Notes under the pieces: generated by a model
Database searches by the model: none
What the model was told of the DNA's origin: nothing
What the model saw: only the letters and a program-made list of their open reading frames with translations
Translations under genes and position numbers: made by a program
Assembly (NCBI GenBank): GCA_035653295.1
Contig: DASRCB010000424.1
Span: forward strand, 1 to 31,800
Direction of reading: 5' to 3'
Origin: DASRCB01 sp035653295
GTDB taxonomy: Bacteria; Acidobacteriota; Terriglobia; Bryobacterales; Bryobacteraceae
Length of the DNA stretch: 31,800 nucleotides
Shown: positions 17,890-25,530 of the stretch, in pieces
Position numbering within the stretch: position 1 is the first letter of the stretch
Layout: every line of letters begins with the position of its first letter

Positions 17890-19155
17890 TCAGCCGGCCT
17901 TCTCCAGTAACTGCACGTTGATGTTCCTGGTCAGTACCATCTCGCGCGTCACCAGGAATTCGCGCACCTTCTTGTGCGAAGGCAGATAGTACATCAGGTC
18001 GAGCATCAGGTCCTCGAGGATCATGCGCAGACCGCGCGCCCCGACCTTCCGCTCCAGAGCCAGAGAAGCCACTGCCTCCAGCGCGTCGTCGCTGAATTTC
18101 AGCCGCACGTTCTCGAACTCGAACAGCTTTTGATACTGGCGGATGATGGCGTTCCGGGGCTTGGTCAGGATCTGGACCAGGGCGTCCTTGGCCAGATCTT
18201 CGAGGACGGCGACCACGGGCATACGGCCAATGAACTCGGGTATGAAGCCGAACTTGATCAGATCCACCGGCTGGATCTGCTGCAGCATGTCGACGTCCCG
18301 GCGGCTGCTGCGGCGACCGTCTGGTTTCTCCTCTTCCGGGCTCACGAAGCCCATCGAGCGCGTACCCACGCGCCGGGAAATGATCTTCTCCAGTCCCACG
18401 AACGCCCCGCCACAGATGAACAGGATATTGGTGGTGTCCACCGGGGTGAACTCCTGGTGCGGGTGCTTGCGGCCTCCCTGTGGCGGCACGTTCGCGACCG
18501 TCCCTTCGAGGATCTTGAGCAGCGCCTGCTGCACTCCCTCGCCGGATACGTCGCGGGTGATCGACGGGTTCTCGTCCTTGCGGCCGATCTTGTCGATCTC
18601 GTCAATATAAATGATGCCCTGCTGCGCCCGCTGCACGTCCCAGTCGGCGTTCTGGAGCAGCCGAAGGATTATATTTTCTACATCTTCGCCGACGTAGCCC
18701 GCTTCCGTCAGAGTGGTCGCGTCCACAATCGCGAAGGGGACGTCCAGAATCCGCGCAAGGGTCTGGGCCAGAAGCGTTTTACCGGTGCCGGTCGGCCCGA
18801 TCAGCAGGATGTTCGATTTGGAGAGCTCAACATCGGCGCCGCGCTGCTTGTTCATCTGGACGCGCTTGTAATGGTTGTAGACGGCCACCGCCAGCTTCTT
18901 CTTGGTGGCGTCCTGCCCGATCACGTACTGGTCCAGGTATTCCTTTAATTCCAGTGGCTTCGGAAGCTTGTGGGGGCTGCCGTAGGGCTGCTCGTGCCGG
19001 TCGTCCTCGAGGATCGAGTTACAGACCGAGATGCACTCGTCGCAGATGTAGGCGCGCGGATAGTCGCTTGGCGACGAGATCAGCTTCCCGACGACATCCT
19101 GCGATTTATGACAAAAGGAACAACGGAGGGAATCGTCGGAACCAGCTCGTTTCAC
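17890..19155 (-). CDS. clpX: ATP-dependent unfoldase ClpX
   Basis: The 421-residue protein has the ClpX N-terminal zinc-binding domain with Cys12, Cys15, Cys38 and Cys41. The AAA+ core has the pore loop GYVGED at 153-158, Walker A GPTGTGKT (120-127), Walker B IIYIDEIDK (181-189) and the RKH loop in GGRKHPHQEF. The ClpP-docking loop position reads MGF in place of IGF, a conservative variant. It unfolds tagged proteins for ClpP. The start is a GTG at 19155 with GGAG about 10 bases upstream; the zinc cysteines follow at the right distance. The usual tig and clpP genes are not directly upstream: the next gene is on the other strand. lon follows. Confidence 0.97.
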   Translation of the reverse strand: MKRAGSDDSLRCSFCHKSQDVVGKLISSPSDYPRAYICDECISVCNSILEDDRHEQPYGSPHKLPKPLELKEYLDQYVIGQDATKKKLAVAVYNHYKRVQMNKQRGADVELSKSNILLIGPTGTGKTLLAQTLARILDVPFAIVDATTLTEAGYVGEDVENIILRLLQNADWDVQRAQQGIIYIDEIDKIGRKDENPSITRDVSGEGVQQALLKILEGTVANVPPQGGRKHPHQEFTPVDTTNILFICGGAFVGLEKIISRRVGTRSMGFVSPEEEKPDGRRSSRRDVDMLQQIQPVDLIKFGFIPEFIGRMPVVAVLEDLAKDALVQILTKPRNAIIRQYQKLFEFENVRLKFSDDALEAVASLALERKVGARGLRMILEDLMLDLMYYLPSHKKVREFLVTREMVLTRNINVQLLEKAG

Positions 19156-19208
19156 GCAATAGCTCTCCGAGAGTCAGATCGAACGACCAGCTTGCTCTCT
19201 GTAGCCTC

Positions 19209-19217
19209 ATTATACCA
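19209..19217 (-). promoter_or_regulatory. Extended -10 promoter upstream of clpX
   Basis: On the minus strand the sequence reads TGGTATAAT, a perfect TGn-TATAAT extended -10 box, about 54 bp before the clpX GTG start. No -35 match is seen at 17 bp spacing, which is common for extended -10 promoters. Its position right upstream of an isolated first gene supports the call. Confidence 0.55.
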
Positions 19218-19352
19218 GCGAAGTTCAATACCCACCCCCGAAAACGAGCCTCAGTGCCCCTCAGACTTTTGGGGGTATAAAGTCCGGACCGATTTCGTGC
19301 GCCCCTGGGCTACCAACATGCTTTAATTGAGCCGAAGGGAGGATCTTACCTT

Positions 19353-19571
19353 ATGCCGTTGCTTCGCGCCGACCGAGCCCAGGTCTCATGGGATAAAGAC
19401 AAATCGAAGTGGCTGATCCGCCTGCAGGTGGGTGAAGAGGTGATTCGCCGCTGGTGCAACGAGCCGAAAGGCGCCGGCCCGGAAACCGTTCGCGCGGCCG
19501 CGGTCCAGACCGCGCACGACGAAGGATACGAACTGGAGGCCACCGCGGTAGACGTTCAGCAGGCGGCCTGA
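19353..19571 (+). CDS. Small hypothetical protein, 72 residues
   Basis: The reading frame follows AAGGGAGG at 19335-19342, a strong ribosome-binding site about 10 bases before the ATG. The product is soluble, with two tryptophans and a likely N-terminal beta-hairpin (AQVSWDKDKSKWLIRLQVGE). A helix-like second half follows (ETVRAAAVQTAHDEGYELEA). A TATAAA at 19276-19281 could be a -10 box, implying a leader of about 65 bases, but no -35 is evident. I do not recognise a named family. It diverges from clpX and converges with the duplicated secreted protein downstream. The codon pattern and ribosome-binding site argue that it is a real gene. Confidence 0.72.
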   Translation: MPLLRADRAQVSWDKDKSKWLIRLQVGEEVIRRWCNEPKGAGPETVRAAAVQTAHDEGYELEATAVDVQQAA

Positions 19572-19576
19572 GTGGA

Positions 19577-19593
19577 GCGGGCGTTCAGCCCGC
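19577..19593. terminator. Stem-loop between two convergent genes
   Basis: GCGGGC and GCCCGC form a perfect 6-bp stem around GTTCA in the 26-bp gap between the stop codons of two convergent genes. There is no U-run, but position suggests a bidirectional terminator. It shares the flank GTGGAGC with the stem-loop at 21978-21994. Confidence 0.4.
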
Positions 19594-19597
19594 CCCC

Positions 19598-20173
19598 TCA
19601 CCGGCTCCCCACCACGCCATTGTGTTTCTTTCTGTAGATGTTCGCGCTTTGGCGGTTCTGCTGGCGATTCACCCGAGCCCGCTCGCCGGCCGTCAGACGG
19701 CCGCCGTTGGCCGCTCGGTCCCTGTACACCTCGCGGTTGATGGCCGCCTGATGTCCTTCCAGCCGCGCCGTTTCTCCCGCGGTGAGCTGTCCTGATTTGA
19801 TGCCGTTTGCAATCCGGTCCTGCTGGTTCTCGCGCCGTGCGCCGACCTCGTTGTTGCCATAGCGCTGCCGCGCGGCATTGTGCTTGTCGCGGTAGATCTC
19901 GCGGCTCATACGGTTCTGCTGGCGATTGATCTGCCGCCTCTCCTGATTGGTAAGCTTCCCGCCGTTGGCCAGCCGGTCGTGGCGGATCTCATGGTTGATT
20001 CCGGCCTCCTGCCGTTCGAGGTGGGTAGTCTCACCGGCCGTAAGCGACCCGTTCGCCACGCCGTTGCCAATGCGCTCCTGCTGGTTCTCGCGCCGCTGCC
20101 CGGCCACGCTCTCCTGCGCGAACGCGGCGCTGGCCAGCGCAAGCGCCAGCACTGATACAGTTACTAATCTCAT
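19598..20173 (-). CDS. Secreted basic protein with an internal duplication (GxLTxxE repeats)
   Basis: The 191-residue protein has a clean signal peptide (residues 1-20, ending SAAFAQ). The mature part is two copies of one unit, residues 27-99 and 113-185, offset by 86 and highly similar (RRENQQ-[ED]-RI... to ...KHN). Each unit contains two GxLTxxE segments, at 42-48, 72-78, 128-134 and 158-164. Composition is rich in Arg, Asn and Gln, with no cysteine and no catalytic motif. The start at 20173 has AGGAG 8 bases upstream; an upstream extension in frame lacks support. I do not recognise a function. Similar proteins occur as hypotheticals in soil bacteria, from memory. A scaffold, metal-binding or stress role is possible. 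Confidence 0.82.
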   Translation of the reverse strand: MRLVTVSVLALALASAAFAQESVAGQRRENQQERIGNGVANGSLTAGETTHLERQEAGINHEIRHDRLANGGKLTNQERRQINRQQNRMSREIYRDKHNAARQRYGNNEVGARRENQQDRIANGIKSGQLTAGETARLEGHQAAINREVYRDRAANGGRLTAGERARVNRQQNRQSANIYRKKHNGVVGSR

Positions 20174-20277
20174 GTCGGTTCTCCTCGCTCGGGAGCGCCT
20201 CGTTCGAAATCGCGCTCTCTGAACGGATAAAAACCGCTGTTGCACGAAAGTTGCGCGCAGTGGGAGTTAAAACGATT

Positions 20278-21945
20278 TCACTTGCCGACGTCCGCCACCA
20301 ACACCCCGAACGGTGGGAGTTTTACTTCCTTCAGATCCACCTCGCCGCCGCGCTGCGGATTTGCCGCCAGGACGTGGGCCGATGCTGGTCCGATATCGAA
20401 CTTCATCGTCTGCTCGCGATCGGTAAAGTTGCACGCCACGATCACGGATGAGTCGCCCGCCTTCCGCACCCATGAAAGAACGTCGTTGTTATCCGTGTCC
20501 AGCATCGTTTCATCGCCGTCGCGCAGCGCCGCATTCGATGCTCGAAGCTGGATGAGCCGCTCGTACCAAAGCAGCAGCGAACCAGCTTCTTTCGATTCGG
20601 TGGCCACGTTGACCCTCACATAGTTCGGCGGGATCGGAAGCCAGGGCGTGCCCGTAGTGAACCCGGCATTGCGGCTGGCGTCCCACTGCATGGGCGTGCG
20701 CTCGCCGTCGCGCCCTTTATCTTTCGGCCATCCAACCAGACCCACCGGGTCCTTCACGTCCTCTTTCCGCGTCGGCGGCGTGGTCACCATCCCGATCTCC
20801 TGACCGTAGTACATCATCGCCACCGAGCGACTGCCGAGCAGAATGGTGGCGATCACGCGGGCGATGGCATCGTTGTGTTTGCCGTCGCCGTAACGGTCCC
20901 AGCTGCGCGGGTTGTCGTGGTTATCGAACACCAGCAGCGGCATGTTGCCATGAAGCCGGGTCTCCGCCTCATTGATCTCTTTGCGGAATTCGCCGACGTC
21001 GAGCTTGTTGATGATGCCGACGTGCAGGTCCATCGGAAGCTGCAGCTCGTCATTGTGCGCGCCATACATCTTCATCAGCTCTTCGGAGTTGGGCAGATAT
21101 GTCTCGCCGATGAGAATGCGGCCCGGAAATTCGTCCGTTACTTTGCGCAGCTCGCGGAGCACCTCATGCACTTCGGGAAGATTATCCGTGACTACGTTCG
21201 CGATCAGCGGATCGCCATATGCGTTCTTTCCCCCGAGCGCCTTCTCGTCACGGAGATCCTTCTCCTCGAAGAGTGTCGTAATGGCGTCCAGCCGGAATCC
21301 GTCGACGCCTTTGCGCATCCAGAACCGCGCCACGTCGTACATGGCTTTGCGGACTTGCGGGTTCCACCAGTTCAGGTCCGGCTGCTCGGCGTAGAACTTG
21401 TGGTAATACCACTGGCCGGTTTTGGCGTCGTACTTCCACGCCGAATGACCGAAGATCGACTGCCAGTTGTTGGGCGGCTTCCCGGGACCCTTGCCGTCGC
21501 GCCAGATGTACCAGTCACGCTTGGGGTTGTTGCGCGAACTCTCCGATTCCACGAACCATTTGTGCCGGTCGGAGGTGTGATTCAGGACCAGGTCCATAAT
21601 CACGCGAATGCCGCGCCCGTGCGCCTCCTTTACTAACCGGTCGAAGTCGGCCATGCTGCCGTACATCGGATCGATGGCCGTGTAGTCGGAGATGTCGTAG
21701 CCGAAGTCGATTTCGGGCGACGGATAAATGGGCGCGATCCAGATGGCGTTGGCGCCCAGCGACTTTACGTAACCGAGGCGCTGCGTGATGCCCCGCAGAT
21801 CGCCGATGCCGTTGCCGTCGGTGTCCTGAAGGCTGCGGGGATAGATCTCATAAATCAGGGCATGCTTCCACCACGGCTCCGCAGCCGCAGCTGACAGCGC
21901 GGATGAGGCCAAAAGGGCAAGCGACAGCCAGCATCGTACAGGCAT
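20278..21945 (-). CDS. Periplasmic GH13 alpha-glucosidase / oligo-1,6-glucosidase type
   Basis: The 555-residue protein begins with a signal peptide (about 1-22) and is followed directly by the GH13 barrel (WWKHALIYEIYPRSLQDTDG). Conserved regions are all present: DLVLNH (118-123), GFRLD with nucleophile Asp220, GETY with acid/base Glu281, and NHD with Asp344. The region V motif QPDLN (188-192) is the signature of the oligo-1,6-glucosidase/alpha-glucosidase subgroup. The C-terminal beta domain (about 470-555) follows. It should release glucose from malto- or isomalto-oligosaccharides in the periplasm. A polymer-active amylase is less likely. It is not in an obvious operon: a 104-bp gap separates it from the duplicated secreted protein. 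Confidence 0.93.
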   Translation of the reverse strand: MPVRCWLSLALLASSALSAAAAEPWWKHALIYEIYPRSLQDTDGNGIGDLRGITQRLGYVKSLGANAIWIAPIYPSPEIDFGYDISDYTAIDPMYGSMADFDRLVKEAHGRGIRVIMDLVLNHTSDRHKWFVESESSRNNPKRDWYIWRDGKGPGKPPNNWQSIFGHSAWKYDAKTGQWYYHKFYAEQPDLNWWNPQVRKAMYDVARFWMRKGVDGFRLDAITTLFEEKDLRDEKALGGKNAYGDPLIANVVTDNLPEVHEVLRELRKVTDEFPGRILIGETYLPNSEELMKMYGAHNDELQLPMDLHVGIINKLDVGEFRKEINEAETRLHGNMPLLVFDNHDNPRSWDRYGDGKHNDAIARVIATILLGSRSVAMMYYGQEIGMVTTPPTRKEDVKDPVGLVGWPKDKGRDGERTPMQWDASRNAGFTTGTPWLPIPPNYVRVNVATESKEAGSLLLWYERLIQLRASNAALRDGDETMLDTDNNDVLSWVRKAGDSSVIVACNFTDREQTMKFDIGPASAHVLAANPQRGGEVDLKEVKLPPFGVLVADVGK

Positions 21946-21977
21946 AGGCGCCGCTAAACACTATATGCCTTTGTGGA

Positions 21978-21994
21978 GCAGGCCATCGGCCTGC
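21978..21994. terminator. GC-rich stem-loop downstream of the DUF1697 gene
   Basis: GCAGGCC and GGCCTGC form a perfect 7-bp stem with a 3-base loop. The stem sits in the 69-bp gap between the DUF1697 stop and the alpha-glucosidase start. No U-run follows on the minus strand. It may terminate the ADOP-DUF1697 transcript or be a dispersed repeat related to the stem-loop at 19577-19593. Confidence 0.35.
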
Positions 21995-22014
21995 GCTCCG
22001 CTCGAGGTCTTCCG

Positions 22015-22581
22015 CTATGCCGACGCCTCCATCTCCTCAGCCATTGCCAGCAGCTTCAACACCGAGTTCCAGTTCCGTCCCGTTCCGGAAACCCCGAGCG
22101 CTTTCTCCACGGTCGTCCACGACAGCTTCGGCCGCGCCAGGCCGTTCGCAAAGTACACATAGACCTCGCGGCCGTCGATCCAGACCTCTTCCGTGTCCGA
22201 CTTAAGTGTTCGTGCTTTCACGACGGCCTCCGGCGAGGGCATGCTCGCCAGAAAGGTGACCAGAAACCTCGCAGCATGCACCTCGCTGCGGTCCGCAATC
22301 GGGTTCCTGCGGACCACGTCACGCATCTCCGCCGTGGTGCGAAGGATGACCGGGGTGCGAAAGCCCGCCGTACGCTCCACCGCCTTTTCGATCCGCGAAG
22401 CGAGCCTCGCCAGATCAGCGGCGTCGCTTCGAAACACGACGTTCCCGCTTTGTACGTACGTGCGTGGATTGCGCAGGCCGAGTGACTCGTAGATGCCGCG
22501 CAGCGACTCCATCGAAATACGGTTATGTCCCGCGAGGTTGACGCCCCGCAGCATGGACACCACCGCGCGCGCCTTACTCAT
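22015..22581 (-). CDS. DUF1697 family protein
   Basis: The 188-residue protein opens with ARAVVSMLRGVNLAGHNRIS and continues with a helix and YVQSGNVVF, the hallmark N-terminal motifs of DUF1697. The C-terminal SGTGRNWNSVLKLLAMAEE is also typical. The family folds as ferredoxin-like repeats and has no established biochemical role. Its ATG at 22581 lies inside the 3' end of the ADOP permease gene (8-bp ATGAGTAA overlap). The two are therefore likely translated in a coupled way, although no functional link is known. Confidence 0.9.
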   Translation of the reverse strand: MSKARAVVSMLRGVNLAGHNRISMESLRGIYESLGLRNPRTYVQSGNVVFRSDAADLARLASRIEKAVERTAGFRTPVILRTTAEMRDVVRRNPIADRSEVHAARFLVTFLASMPSPEAVVKARTLKSDTEEVWIDGREVYVYFANGLARPKLSWTTVEKALGVSGTGRNWNSVLKLLAMAEEMEASA

Positions 22582-25018
22582 ACCGCAGCGCGCGCAAAGG
22601 ATCGACCCGCGAGGCTTTGTGCGCCGGCCCGAGGACCGCCACCAGCGCGATGGCCAGCAGCAGAACGGGGACGGCGACGAACGTCACCGCATCCGTCGCG
22701 CTGACGCCGTACAGGAAGCTGGCGGTAAAGCGAGTCAGCGCGAAGGCCATAAGCAGCCCGACCACGAGTCCCACGCCGGTCACCACCAGCCCCTGCCGCG
22801 CCACCAAACCCAGAACGCCGCGCGGACGCGCGCCGAGGGCCATGCGAATGCCGATCTCCTTCGTGCGCGCTCGCGCTGCGTAGCTCATCACACCAAACAG
22901 GCCCACCGAGGCCAGCACCACACCCGTTACTCCAAACACTCCCAGCAGCAGCGCACAGAGCCGCGGCAGCAACAGCGACTTGTTTACGTGCTCCTGAAGG
23001 GTTTCGACGTTCGACACCGGCATCAACGGATCGAGCGCGCGGATCTGCTCCTTGATCGCGCGTTCGAGCGCGGCGGCCGGAACCGTGCTGCGGGCCAGAA
23101 CCGTCGTCCCGAAGAAGGATGATAGTGTTGCGTCACCGGGCGCGTCCATCGGGAAATACGCGACCATGGCCGTCTGTTCTCCAAGGGTTCGCGACTTCGA
23201 GTTGCTTACCACGCCGATCACCTGTATGTCTTTGGTCTGCGAACCGGTATAGCGCAGCATCTGGCCGATGGGATCCTGAGTCCCATAGAGCCGGCGCGCC
23301 ATGGCTTCGTCGATCACCACCGTCGAGGTGTTATTCCCTTCCGGCCGGAACCAGCGCCCCCGCAGGAGGGAAATGCCCGTGGTGGCGAGATAGTTTCCGC
23401 CCACTTCGTACATGTCCGCTTCAAACTGGCTGGAGGGCGGCGCGCCAGGGCGGCTGAAGTCCATGGATGTCCCGCCGAGGCTCAGCGGCAGCACATCGGT
23501 GAACGCGACCGATTGCACCCCTGGAAGCGCCGCGACCCGCTCCTGCAACTGGCGCATGAACGTCTGCGTTCTCTCAGGTGTGTAGTGGTGCAGCGACGGG
23601 TGGAAGGCCATGCTCACGACCCCGTTCGCGCGGAAGCCCAGATCTATCGATGAAGCATTCTGGAGGCTGCGCAGGAACAGGCCCGCGCCGATCAGCAGCA
23701 CCAGAGAAAGCGCCACCTGTACCAGCACCAGAGCATTGCGAATGCCGAACTGGCGCATGTGGCCGAAGCCGCGGTTTTCGCTTTTAAGCCAGGAAACCAG
23801 GTCGGGCCGCGTGGCCCGCAGCGCCGGAACAAGGCCAAAGACCAGACCGGTCAGGACCGCCAGCGCCGCGGTGAACAGGAGCACGCGCAAATCGGGGCGA
23901 AACTCCAGCCCTACCGGCACCGGCAGGGGCATCTGGAAACCCGCGATCGCGCGCGTGGCGCCCCACGCCAGAAGGAATCCGGGGATCGCTCCGAAGCAGG
24001 ACAGCAGTATGCTCTCGGTCAGCAGCTGCCGCACGAGGCGGCCGCGCGTAGCGCCGATCGACAGCCGCACTCCGATCTCCCGCTGGCGGGCCGTCGCGCG
24101 CGACAGCAGAAGTCCGGCGACGTTCACACAAGCAATCATCAGCAGCATGCCGACCACAATCATGAGCACCGCCAGTAGCGCCGTGGCGCCGGTGTCCACC
24201 GGACCGGGCAGGCCGCCCGCCTCCTCCAGCGTCACCGGCCGGAGCTGCTCGGATTTGTAGTACGAATCGTGCAGCCGTTTGGCCACGACATTCACGGCGG
24301 TCACGGCCTGCTGGCGCGAAACGCCCGGCCGCAGCCGGCCCATGAGCATGATCCAGTGGGCAGTGCGCTGCTCCTTGTTTTTCGCCACGCTCAGCGCGGG
24401 CATGATCTGTTCGGCCATGGCCATGGGGACCCAGAAGTCGGCGATGAGCGCCCGGTCCACGCCGTGGAAGCCCTTGGCGGTCACGCCGAGCACGGTGTAG
24501 CGGTTACCGTTGAGCAGCACGTCACGCCCGATAAGCGCGGGATCGCCGCCGAACCGGCGCTGCCACAGCCCATAGCTGAGCACCACAACGGCATCGCGCC
24601 CGGGGACCTGGTCTTCATGCGGCCCGATGCCCCGGCCCGTGGCCATGGGAACCCCAACCGTATTGAACAAGTTCCCGGTGACCAACTGTCCCCATATGCG
24701 TTCCGGCTCGCCACGCCCGCCCACGCTGGCCGGCACGAGAATGAAACGCCCCGTGACATCCGTGAACACGGCCTTGGTCTGCTCGCGGAGATCGACGTAA
24801 TCGGGCCAGGAAAATGAGTTTCCATGGCTGAAGTTCATCAGGCGGCCCGGTTCGCGCACGCCGAGTTCGCCCAATAGCATGGAGTCGACGATGGTGAAGA
24901 CGGTCGTGTTTGCGGCGATTCCCAGCGCGATCGAAACGGCGACGGCAGCCGTGAACCCGGGATTCTGCCGGAAACTCCGCAGCGCGTAAGTGATGTCCTG
25001 CCTCAGACCTGAGAACAT
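22574..25018 (-). CDS. ADOP-type FtsX/MacB-like permease (second copy)
   Basis: The 814-residue protein has the same duplicated plan as the permease at 1.6-4.0 kb. TM1 spans about 24-48 (AVAVSIALGIAANTTVFTIV) and is followed by a periplasmic MacB core. An FtsX domain spans about 270-410. A second TM lies near 426 (NALVLVQVALSLVLLIGAG), then a second periplasmic domain, and a C-terminal FtsX domain from about 686 ends ALRYE. It is diverged from the first copy, so it is not a recent local duplication. No ATPase is adjacent. A good ribosome-binding site (GGAGG, 6 bases before the ATG at 25018) marks the start. It diverges from the YjbQ gene over 92 bp. The substrate is unknown. Confidence 0.92.
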   Translation of the reverse strand: MFSGLRQDITYALRSFRQNPGFTAAVAVSIALGIAANTTVFTIVDSMLLGELGVREPGRLMNFSHGNSFSWPDYVDLREQTKAVFTDVTGRFILVPASVGGRGEPERIWGQLVTGNLFNTVGVPMATGRGIGPHEDQVPGRDAVVVLSYGLWQRRFGGDPALIGRDVLLNGNRYTVLGVTAKGFHGVDRALIADFWVPMAMAEQIMPALSVAKNKEQRTAHWIMLMGRLRPGVSRQQAVTAVNVVAKRLHDSYYKSEQLRPVTLEEAGGLPGPVDTGATALLAVLMIVVGMLLMIACVNVAGLLLSRATARQREIGVRLSIGATRGRLVRQLLTESILLSCFGAIPGFLLAWGATRAIAGFQMPLPVPVGLEFRPDLRVLLFTAALAVLTGLVFGLVPALRATRPDLVSWLKSENRGFGHMRQFGIRNALVLVQVALSLVLLIGAGLFLRSLQNASSIDLGFRANGVVSMAFHPSLHHYTPERTQTFMRQLQERVAALPGVQSVAFTDVLPLSLGGTSMDFSRPGAPPSSQFEADMYEVGGNYLATTGISLLRGRWFRPEGNNTSTVVIDEAMARRLYGTQDPIGQMLRYTGSQTKDIQVIGVVSNSKSRTLGEQTAMVAYFPMDAPGDATLSSFFGTTVLARSTVPAAALERAIKEQIRALDPLMPVSNVETLQEHVNKSLLLPRLCALLLGVFGVTGVVLASVGLFGVMSYAARARTKEIGIRMALGARPRGVLGLVARQGLVVTGVGLVVGLLMAFALTRFTASFLYGVSATDAVTFVAVPVLLLAIALVAVLGPAHKASRVDPLRALRYE

Positions 25019-25110
25019 TCAGCCCTCCAAGTCACGTGATACGCGAGCTTGCGGACAAATGTTCGCCCGGTTTTGCCACTGTGACGCCCGCCTGAGCATC
25101 TCTAAAGAGC

Positions 25111-25530
25111 ATGCCAGTTGTCCAGAAGCCGATTCGCCTGAGCACGCGCGGCAATTGCGACGTGATCGATCTCACTTCCCGCGTCGCATCGATAGTCGCC
25201 GATAGCGGCATCCGGTGCGGCATCGTGAGCGTGGCCGGGCGGGGATCGACCCTCGGCATCACGACCATCGAGTACGAGTCCGGCGCCGTGGCGGATCTGC
25301 GCCGCGCGCTGGAGCGGATCGCTCCGGCGAACGACGAGTACGCGCACAACGCCCGCTGGGGCGACCACAACGGTTTCGCGCATCTGCGGAGCGCGCTGCT
25401 CGGGACCACCGAGACGTATCCGGTCCGCGGTGGCGCGCTGTTGCTCGGTACATGGCAGCAGATCATCCTGTGCGACTTCGATGACCGGCCGCGCGACCGC
25501 GAAATCACGGTGACGGTATGTGGCGAGTAA
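25111..25530 (+). CDS. YjbQ/UPF0047 family protein (secondary thiamine-phosphate synthase-like)
   Basis: The 139-residue protein is full length for the family. It shows the hallmark C-terminal block with DHNGFAHLRSALLGTTETYP, followed by GGALLLGTWQQIILCDFDDR and PRDREITVTVCG. The conserved histidines (HN, DH and AHLR) form the presumed metal site. E. coli YjbQ has weak thiamine-phosphate synthase activity, but the true role is unsettled. The ATG at 25111 follows AAAGAG. The gene overlaps the next by 13 bp. Confidence 0.92.
   Translation: MPVVQKPIRLSTRGNCDVIDLTSRVASIVADSGIRCGIVSVAGRGSTLGITTIEYESGAVADLRRALERIAPANDEYAHNARWGDHNGFAHLRSALLGTTETYPVRGGALLLGTWQQIILCDFDDRPRDREITVTVCGE

Noticed and set aside
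18340..18355. MGF in place of IGF in ClpX as a sign of lost ClpP binding
   Set aside because: The change is conservative and variants at this position are tolerated in the family, so loss of partner binding is not supported.
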